The position numbers were made by a program, and so were the translations under genes. The notes below the pieces were generated by a model, which was not told the origin of the DNA, searched no databases, and saw nothing but the letters and a program-made list of their open reading frames with translations. From Neisseriales bacterium (lineage in GTDB: Bacteria > Pseudomonadota > Gammaproteobacteria > Burkholderiales > UBA11063): DNA of 11,509 nt. The DNA lies in the NCBI GenBank assembly GCA_003538525.1, contig DPRZ01000080.1, positions 1 to 11,509 of the forward strand, in the 5' to 3' direction. This document shows, in pieces, positions 5,919-11,509 of the stretch (position 1 is its first letter; each line of letters begins with the position of its first letter).

Positions 5919-7328
5919 TTAATCATCATTAATTTTTACATATGCCATATCGCGTAAATTGCGCATCCATTCGGTATATAAGATTTGGGCTTTGGTTTCA
6001 CGTAGTTCTTGGCGAATTTCGGCTTTTTCTCTATCATTAGCTAGATTGCTATCGCGAGTTTCTAACACCTCTAAAATATGCCAACCAAATGGTGATTTAA
6101 ATGGTTGACTAATTTTGCCAACTGGATTACTCATCATTTGTTGCTCAAATTGCGGCACCGTATCACCTTTATTAACCCATCCAATATCGCCACCTTTAAG
6201 ACTACTGGTGTCATCCGAGTATTGTTTGGCTAAGTCGGTAAATTCTTTACTTTCCAGCGCTTGGTTAGACGAATCTTTGGCTAATTGATTGTAAATATTT
6301 TGAATTTTTTGATGGGCTTCATCATCACTGGTTAATTCATTAACCTTGATTAAAATATGGCGTACATGATATTGACGCACGATTTGTGGCGTACCATGTT
6401 GTTTGATGGCATTGACTTTGAAAATAAAGAAACCACCTGGGAATTTTACTACCGGAGCAATTCCGCCAACTGGCAAATTACTAATTTGATTCAAAATTAT
6501 TGGCGGTAATGAGGTGTTACTCTTCCAGCCTAAATCTCCGCCATTTAATACGTTTGGCCCATTGGAGTATTTCAAAACTAGTTGGTCAAAAGACGCACCT
6601 TGTTTAAGCTGAGTATAAATTTGGTCGGCTAAAGCTTGTTTTTGTGAGGTTACTTCAAGGGTAGCCTGCTCTGGGATATTTACTACAATATCGGCTAAGC
6701 GATAATCAATCCGATTTTTATAACTAGCACTATTTAAAATTCGCGTAACCTCATCATCATTAACGACCACACGTCCATCCACCTCACGTTGTTTAAGTTT
6801 TTCGATGGTTATTTGATCGCTAATTTGTTGACGAAAGTCATCAAATGTAACGCCTTGGCTGGTAAGCTTAGCTCTAAATTGGCTATCACTAAGGCTTTGA
6901 CCTTTTTCAATGCTGGTTATTGCATCTGTGACCTCTGCATCACTAGTTTTAATTCCTCCTCGTGCGGCTAAGTCAAGTTGAATTTGTTGCATGATAAGTT
7001 GATCGAGAACCTTTGCCCGCAAATCGGTTGTATCTGCATTGGCAATCCCACGTTGTTGTAAATTATTCCGCGCTTGAACGATTTGTTTGCTTACTTCATT
7101 TTGGGTGATAATTCGTTTGTTTACATAAGCGACAATTTTGTTAACTGTTTTAGTTGTTGCCGAATTTGGATTTAAGCGTGGTGTCGGTGAGTTTTCTAGC
7201 GCTTGAACTTGTGGTGGTGTGCTGGCTGCGGACTCATTTAAACCGCTTGGATTATCCGCGATTGCTGCAAAAATTAATCCATTGAGAATTAGACTTAATA
7301 ATATTTTGTACATGGTTTTCACTTTCAT
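5919..7328 (-). CDS. surA: Periplasmic chaperone and peptidyl-prolyl isomerase SurA
   Basis: SurA escorts unfolded beta-barrel proteins across the periplasm to the BAM complex. The order here is: signal peptide (hydrophobic core about 9-23, likely cleavage after AIA at 22-24); a Pro/Asn/Ser-rich linker (25-62); the N-terminal chaperone domain beginning KIVAYVNKRIITQNEV (64-79); two parvulin-type domains, each with a GGD(L/I)GW motif (about 207-315 and 322-425); and a C-terminal helix rich in E, K and R. At 469 aa it is longer than E. coli SurA (428 aa), mostly because of the linker. The ATG at 7328 overlaps the lptD stop (ATGA), so translation is probably coupled. A second ATG at codon 6 would leave the signal peptide intact and is a possible true start. 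The pdxA-ksgA-apaG genes that follow surA in E. coli are absent. Confidence 0.95.
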   Translation of the reverse strand: MKVKTMYKILLSLILNGLIFAAIADNPSGLNESAASTPPQVQALENSPTPRLNPNSATTKTVNKIVAYVNKRIITQNEVSKQIVQARNNLQQRGIANADTTDLRAKVLDQLIMQQIQLDLAARGGIKTSDAEVTDAITSIEKGQSLSDSQFRAKLTSQGVTFDDFRQQISDQITIEKLKQREVDGRVVVNDDEVTRILNSASYKNRIDYRLADIVVNIPEQATLEVTSQKQALADQIYTQLKQGASFDQLVLKYSNGPNVLNGGDLGWKSNTSLPPIILNQISNLPVGGIAPVVKFPGGFFIFKVNAIKQHGTPQIVRQYHVRHILIKVNELTSDDEAHQKIQNIYNQLAKDSSNQALESKEFTDLAKQYSDDTSSLKGGDIGWVNKGDTVPQFEQQMMSNPVGKISQPFKSPFGWHILEVLETRDSNLANDREKAEIRQELRETKAQILYTEWMRNLRDMAYVKINDD

Positions 7329-9700
7329 TGTGTTTGATTGGACTGAATTTGATTCATTGGCATATAGCCAGGAACGTTCATACCTAACGCCGTGGTTGGG
7401 TCGCCTGAACCTATGTCACCAATACCTTTAAAGTTGAAGTTGAGCATCCAAGTGCTTTGAGTTTGGTTGTAGTTGAAAATATACTGTTGATATACGGCAC
7501 TGATAGTATAGCATCCACCGTTATATTGAGCACCACCAACCACATTTAGCAGCATTTGGCGGGTGAAATCATAATTGGCACTGCTAATTGCATAAATTTT
7601 ATTTTCGTAAATTGGCCATTGTTCCGACACGGTGATTGCATATTGATTTTCATAGCTGGTCGGGGTAAAGGCTTGTCCTGGTGTATATGCATAAAATAAG
7701 AGTGGTAAATCGTATTGGTAGTTAAAACCGAGATTAATTACTTTGCCATCATCTGGATTCCATTTTATATTTGCGGTATAAGCATCAATAACTGAGTAAG
7801 TTGTGTCATATTGAAAGCTTGCCGTTGTCGAAATGGTCTTACTCCAGTTATTATTTAATTCGGTAATTAAATTCGGTGATGGTAAAAATAATTGTGCGTC
7901 TTGAGTCTGATTCCCATACAGGAAGTCATTTTCTGGTGTAATAAAATAGCGATAGCCTAAGCTTAAATTCATTAATTCAGCACCCGTGGTGTCGTTGATA
8001 AAGCGCGTAGTTCCACCAATGGTAATATCGTTGGCCGAATTAATTCGATCGAACCCCGAAAAACGATTTTCATTAAATAGTTGTGCATAATTATAGGTTG
8101 CAGTAGCAGTATCAAATAATGGTATTTGCGATTGATCTTGCTGTGGTATATATAAATAATACAACCGCGGTTCAAAAGTTTGAGTATATGCGCTACCCAT
8201 ACTTGAGCTCAATGGGCGATCAAAGTATAAACCACTATCTACCGAGGTGATTGGTAACGCTATTTGCTGTGAGCCATTACTAGCTGGATAACCAGGGTTA
8301 AGTCCAAGCTGATATTCAGTTACATTATAGCCAACTTTGGGTTTCACGTAGCCCCATGCCGATTGCATTGGATAAGTGATACTTGGATAAAACACCTCGC
8401 GTTGGCCGCTTTGCATGCTTGGGCTATAGAAGTCGGTGTATTGGCTGGTTAAAGCGCCTTTAAATCCGCCACCAATATCCTGTGGGTTTACATTGAAATT
8501 TATTTGTGGGTATTGACTATAAATAGAAACCGTTTGAGCTGTACCATAAGGAAATAAGGTTTGGTAGTTTTGTAATTTGACACTAGCTAAACCCCATGTT
8601 GGTTTATAGTTAACAAAAATCGATTGGTCTAAGTTAACATTATCGGTAACCGAATAAAAATTACCAAAGTCATTGAAGTAATTACCGTCCGAGACTTGAT
8701 TGTAATTATAGCCCATGGTTAAATATTTCATTGGTGAATAGAGGTCATTCAGGCTCCAATACCAACGATAGTTTGGGGTGTCAATTTCTGGAGCACCTGT
8801 ATTAATGGCGAGCTGCTCAGTATAAATGCTACCCACGTTTGATTCGCTCATGTAACGAAATTTATCGGTAACCATTAAGCCTTGTTGGGTCCAGAATTCT
8901 GGAGTTATTGTCATATCATAATTTGGCGCCATGTTCCAGTAGTATGGTTCGGAAAACATGGTTCCTGCGGTGCTGCTGCCACCAAAATTAGGTGTGAGAA
9001 ATCCCGAGCGGCGTTGTCCCAATGGGAATGTCATGTATGGCGCTGCGAAAATCGGCACCGATTCAAAATACATCACTGGGTTGCGTGCGCTACCTTGCGA
9101 GTCTTGATAATCAAACTTCATTTGATCAGATTTAATATACCAAGCTGGGTCAATTGGATTGCAGCTGGTAAACGTGCTATTTTGTACATTCATGTGCGTT
9201 TTATCCAGCACATCAATTTGTGAACCCGTGGCAGAGATATTATCTTTATTATAGTACATGGTTGCTTGGGTAAAAGTACCTTTATTTAAATCAAGGTAAT
9301 AATCGGCCCATTTGCCTTGGATTGCATCAAATTGGCGGGTTAAAACTAAATGATCACCAAGGGTAACTCGATCGTTCGGTTGATCGTAAATTGCCCAATC
9401 GGAAACCATTGTTTGGCTTTCTTTGTAGGCTAAGACATTGCCATCTGCGATGTGCGTGCCTTTCATTTGCCCGTTTATATTGTCAGCTTGTAAGAACAGG
9501 GTTTGTGATTCAACTTTAGCAAGGCTAACTGAATCTGGTCCAGATTTTTGATACCATTGTGGGTCAGTATAACCACAAACTTGCGGCACAACCTCGGTTT
9601 GAGTACTGCTTAGATATGACAAAGACGAATCAGCATAACTCAGGCTAATTAAGTCTAATGCGGCCAAAACCACTAAACAAATTTTCTTTTTTGGTGTCAT
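7325..9700 (-). CDS. lptD: LPS-assembly protein LptD (outer-membrane translocon)
   Basis: LptD with the lipoprotein LptE inserts lipopolysaccharide into the outer leaflet of the outer membrane. The 791-aa protein has a signal peptide (KKK then a hydrophobic stretch, likely cleavage after SYA at 21-23; Asp16 in the core is slightly unusual). An LptA-like beta-jellyroll follows (about 50-220, including GNVLAYKESQTM and TFTSCNPIDPAWYIKSDQM). A large barrel begins with the conserved VPIFAAPYMTFPLGQRRSGF and GFLTPNFG region. The mature protein has only three cysteines: C42, C180 and C730 (NGGCYT). E. coli has four, with two adjacent C-terminal ones, so only one inter-domain disulfide can form here. 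The C-terminus ends in a VPGY segment, recalling betaproteobacterial homologues. The gene has an extended -10 promoter 43 bp upstream, a weak ribosome-binding site, and overlaps surA by 4 bp. No sigma-E consensus is visible. Confidence 0.96.
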   Translation of the reverse strand: MTPKKKICLVVLAALDLISLSYADSSLSYLSSTQTEVVPQVCGYTDPQWYQKSGPDSVSLAKVESQTLFLQADNINGQMKGTHIADGNVLAYKESQTMVSDWAIYDQPNDRVTLGDHLVLTRQFDAIQGKWADYYLDLNKGTFTQATMYYNKDNISATGSQIDVLDKTHMNVQNSTFTSCNPIDPAWYIKSDQMKFDYQDSQGSARNPVMYFESVPIFAAPYMTFPLGQRRSGFLTPNFGGSSTAGTMFSEPYYWNMAPNYDMTITPEFWTQQGLMVTDKFRYMSESNVGSIYTEQLAINTGAPEIDTPNYRWYWSLNDLYSPMKYLTMGYNYNQVSDGNYFNDFGNFYSVTDNVNLDQSIFVNYKPTWGLASVKLQNYQTLFPYGTAQTVSIYSQYPQINFNVNPQDIGGGFKGALTSQYTDFYSPSMQSGQREVFYPSITYPMQSAWGYVKPKVGYNVTEYQLGLNPGYPASNGSQQIALPITSVDSGLYFDRPLSSSMGSAYTQTFEPRLYYLYIPQQDQSQIPLFDTATATYNYAQLFNENRFSGFDRINSANDITIGGTTRFINDTTGAELMNLSLGYRYFITPENDFLYGNQTQDAQLFLPSPNLITELNNNWSKTISTTASFQYDTTYSVIDAYTANIKWNPDDGKVINLGFNYQYDLPLLFYAYTPGQAFTPTSYENQYAITVSEQWPIYENKIYAISSANYDFTRQMLLNVVGGAQYNGGCYTISAVYQQYIFNYNQTQSTWMLNFNFKGIGDIGSGDPTTALGMNVPGYMPMNQIQSNQTQ

Positions 9701-9742
9701 TGATTGTCAAATCCAAGTGTACTAATATACATAAAGGAATCG

Positions 9743-9751
9743 ATTATACCA
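9743..9751 (-). promoter_or_regulatory. Extended -10 promoter of lptD-surA
   Basis: The minus strand reads TGG-TATAAT: a perfect -10 (9748-9743) with the TG extension. The -35 region (TAAACT at 9771-9766, spacer 17) matches only half the consensus. The predicted start near 9736 gives a leader of about 36 nt. It looks like a housekeeping sigma-70 promoter; I do not see a GGAACTT-type sigma-E -35, although sigma-E drives this operon in E. coli. Confidence 0.6.
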
Positions 9752-9803
9752 TGAAATTAGAGCGCAGTTTAAATTCAATCACGCTGTTTTAGTGCTTAGA
9801 ATG

Positions 9804-9812
9804 TGTTAAAAT
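9804..9812 (+). promoter_or_regulatory. Putative extended -10 promoter of the 177-aa gene and mnmE
   Basis: TGT-TAAAAT (9804-9812) is a -10-like hexamer with five of six matches and a TG extension. The -35 region (CTGTTT at 9784-9789) is poor. Transcription would start near 9819, giving a leader of about 40 nt to the ATG at 9859. It is divergent from the lptD promoter, with the two -10 boxes about 60 bp apart, so a regulator bound between could affect both. The rest of the 158-bp intergenic region shows nothing else I can name. Confidence 0.45.
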
Positions 9813-9858
9813 CGAGTTTTATTTAATCTATTTAAATCTGTGAAAAGAGACGCTTAAG

Positions 9859-10392
9859 ATGTTATCCGAAAATAATTCGTCGCAAATTGATTCTTTTATA
9901 CTATCGAGTCCTAGTTGTAATGAAACTAGTCCACAAATTGTGCAGCTCTTAGATTTCATTGCAAATTTGAATTTGCTGCCATTGGAAATTAGTAAAATTA
10001 GCACTGAAATTAAGCATTTAGCCGCTCAAATTAGTAAATTCGAGAGTGGTGTTCAAGACAATCAAGCCTATTGGCAATTACTTGGAACCAGTGCGCAATT
10101 AATTGTAAATTCTGCGCATGAAGATGAGGTTTTAGAGCAGTTAGTACCAATTTGGTCACAACAGCGTGGCTTTATCTTTAGTAAAGAGAAACCAATCGAT
10201 GAATTTTACCGTGAAGTTGAATATTATACGTTATGCTGTTTACTCATTCAAAGCGCAACTCAACAATTGTTTAAGCCTTTAATTATTACCAAAATGCGTG
10301 CGATTATTCGGCGCTATAGCAATATGCCTGCGCTATGGTATTATTTATGCCAAATTAGTGGTGACGAACTCAAAACAGGATATACATTTTAA
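9859..10392 (+). CDS. Hypothetical 177-aa protein translationally linked to mnmE
   Basis: I do not recognise this protein. It appears soluble and mostly helical, with no signal peptide and no full membrane span; the most hydrophobic stretch is TLCCLLIQSA near residue 130. The first 25 residues are Ser/Asn-rich and probably disordered. A Leu/Ile-rich region (about 28-62) has a heptad-like pattern that could form a short coiled coil or helical bundle. The last third is basic and aromatic (KMRAIIRRYSNMPALWYYLCQ). The stop codon shares one base with the mnmE start (TAATG, 10390-10394), so the two are almost certainly co-transcribed and probably translationally coupled. The ATG at 9859 follows an AAGAGA-type ribosome-binding site. 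Being real is supported by this junction, by the full-length open frame and by its filling the whole space between the promoter and mnmE. Its function may relate to tRNA modification, but that rests on position only. Confidence 0.82.
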   Translation: MLSENNSSQIDSFILSSPSCNETSPQIVQLLDFIANLNLLPLEISKISTEIKHLAAQISKFESGVQDNQAYWQLLGTSAQLIVNSAHEDEVLEQLVPIWSQQRGFIFSKEKPIDEFYREVEYYTLCCLLIQSATQQLFKPLIITKMRAIIRRYSNMPALWYYLCQISGDELKTGYTF

Positions 10393-11509
10393 TGAAAGTA
10401 ACTACAGAATATTTAGCCGATAATATTGTTGCAATTGCCAGTGGTGCTGGTTATGCTGGCGTTGGTGTAATTCGCGTTTCTGGCGCTAATCTATCAGCCG
10501 TGATTGCGGGTTTGACACATAAAGACGAATTAAAACCGCGTTTGGCGTACTATGTTGATTTTTACGCCGCGGCAAATGAAATCCTTGATTCGGGTTTGGT
10601 GCTATTTTTTCGTGGACCAAAATCCTTTACTGGTGAAGATGTGCTTGAAATTCAGGGACACGGCAGTCCAGTGGTTTTAAATATGCTTTTGAAACGCTGT
10701 TTAGAACTTGGCTGTCGAATGGCTGAAGCAGGTGAGTTTACCAAGCGTGCTTATTTGAATGGCAAGCTTGATTTGGTACAGGCGGAAAGCATCGCGGATT
10801 TAATTCATGCCGAGAGTGAAGCCAGTGCCAAAGGTGCGTTAAAATCTTTGAAAGGTGAGTTTTCTGGGCAAGTTCAACAGATTAATCAACAGCTAATTCA
10901 TTTACGCATGTTTGTAGAAGCCACGTTAGATTTTCCCGAGGAAGACATTGAATTTATTGCCAATGCTAAAATTAAATCCAAGCTGGAGCTTTTGCAGCAA
11001 GAAATTCATCAATTGTTGGGTTCAACTAAGCAAGGGGTGATTTTAAACAATGGGGCGAATATCGTGATTGTTGGGCGCCCAAATGTCGGTAAATCGAGTT
11101 TGTTAAATGCACTCGCCAATGAAGAAATTGCCATTGTCACCGCCATTGCTGGAACTACCCGCGATGTGGTGCGCCAGAAAATTATTATTGATGGGGTACC
11201 GTTTAATATTATTGATACCGCGGGGATTCGTGAAACTGATGATGTGGTTGAAAAAATTGGGATTGAGCGCGCCTTACATGCGGTAGCCAGTGCGGATTTA
11301 TGCATGGTATTGATTGATGATAATGTTGGGATGAGCGCTGCAGATCAACAGATTTTAGTTCAGTTACCCGAAGCCTTGCCTAAATTATTTATTCATAATA
11401 AAATTGATTTAAGTGGTGAAACTCCGCGGATTAGTCAGCAAAATGAGCTTACGCAAATTTATCTATCGGCACGTGAAGGGCTGGGGATTGATTTATTGCG
11501 TGCTAAATT
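10392..11509 (+). CDS. mnmE: tRNA uridine-5-carboxymethylaminomethyl modification GTPase MnmE (3'-truncated)
   Basis: MnmE (TrmE) works with MnmG to install the cmnm5/nm5 group on the wobble uridine (U34) of certain tRNAs, using a folate-bound one-carbon unit and K+-stimulated GTP hydrolysis. The frame is open from the ATG at 10392 to the window end: 372 codons of an expected 450 or so. The N-terminal folate-binding/dimerisation domain shows GYAGVGVIRVSG, SFTGEDVLEIQGHGSP and AEAGEFTKRAYLNGKLDL. The helical domain follows. The inserted G domain has P-loop GRPNVGKSS (228-236), GTTRD (254-258), DTAGIRE (275-281, ending in the Glu that corresponds to the catalytic Glu282 of E. coli) and NKID (336-339). 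The C-terminal CxGK motif lies beyond the window. AGGA lies 11 nt before the start, inside the upstream gene, and the start overlaps that gene's stop by one base. Confidence 0.97.
   Translation, partial: MKVTTEYLADNIVAIASGAGYAGVGVIRVSGANLSAVIAGLTHKDELKPRLAYYVDFYAAANEILDSGLVLFFRGPKSFTGEDVLEIQGHGSPVVLNMLLKRCLELGCRMAEAGEFTKRAYLNGKLDLVQAESIADLIHAESEASAKGALKSLKGEFSGQVQQINQQLIHLRMFVEATLDFPEEDIEFIANAKIKSKLELLQQEIHQLLGSTKQGVILNNGANIVIVGRPNVGKSSLLNALANEEIAIVTAIAGTTRDVVRQKIIIDGVPFNIIDTAGIRETDDVVEKIGIERALHAVASADLCMVLIDDNVGMSAADQQILVQLPEALPKLFIHNKIDLSGETPRISQQNELTQIYLSAREGLGIDLLRAK

Noticed and set aside
8882..9223. Plus-strand 113-aa ORF opposite lptD
   Set aside because: It overlaps the most conserved part of lptD on the other strand; no start signals or domain.
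11009..11305. Minus-strand 98-aa ORF opposite mnmE
   Set aside because: Antisense shadow of the MnmE G domain.
1..11509. Search for defence systems, prophage, insertion sequences, toxin-antitoxin pairs, CRISPR arrays, tRNA genes and riboswitches
   Set aside because: Nearly all sequence is accounted for by housekeeping genes with short intergenic gaps (the longest is 158 bp); I saw no transposase, integrase, direct-repeat array, or tRNA-like cloverleaf.

Overview
The window reads as ordinary chromosomal backbone of an AT-rich Gram-negative proteobacterium. Outer-membrane assembly genes (lptD, surA), an AmpG-like inner-membrane transporter, dnaJ, typA/bipA and mnmE together rule out a Gram-positive host. 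The C-terminus of LptD has a single cysteine in a GGC-Y context followed by an 'xVPGY' tail. From memory this resembles betaproteobacterial rather than enterobacterial LptD, so a low-GC member of the Beta/Gammaproteobacteria is my best guess. No phage, insertion sequence, CRISPR array, tRNA or rRNA is visible.

Layout. (1) Positions 1-849 (+) hold the last 282 codons of dnaJ. (2) A compact junction at 850-925 carries an inverted repeat, a promoter-like element and a terminator-like hairpin overlapping the next ribosome-binding site. (3) 926-2299 (+) is a FucP/GluP-type sugar:H+ symporter. (4) 2314-2339 is a bidirectional terminator between convergent genes; it touches the stop codon of the small gene on the other side. 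(5) A minus-strand block runs from 5846 down to 2338: an AmpG-like MFS transporter (TTG start), then typA/bipA with its own extended -10 promoter and a short leader, then an unrecognised 115-aa protein with a His-rich tail 26 bp after typA. (6) 9700-5919 (-) is the lptD-surA pair, joined by a 4-bp ATGA overlap. (7) 9701-9858 is a divergent promoter region. (8) 9859-11509 (+) is an unrecognised 177-aa gene whose stop codon shares one base with the start of mnmE; mnmE runs off the window after 372 codons.

Functionally, lptD and surA belong together: SurA chaperones unfolded beta-barrel proteins, and LptD is one of its main clients as well as the LPS translocon. DnaJ (chaperone), TypA (ribosome-associated GTPase) and MnmE (tRNA wobble modification) are housekeeping genes. 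The two MFS transporters probably serve sugar uptake and, less certainly, recovery of peptidoglycan fragments.

I found no convincing new multi-gene system. What deserves a second look is small: two unrecognised proteins tied to conserved translation genes (typA and mnmE), the overlapping control elements before the sugar transporter, an inverted repeat at the typA promoter, and the reduced cysteine set of LptD.
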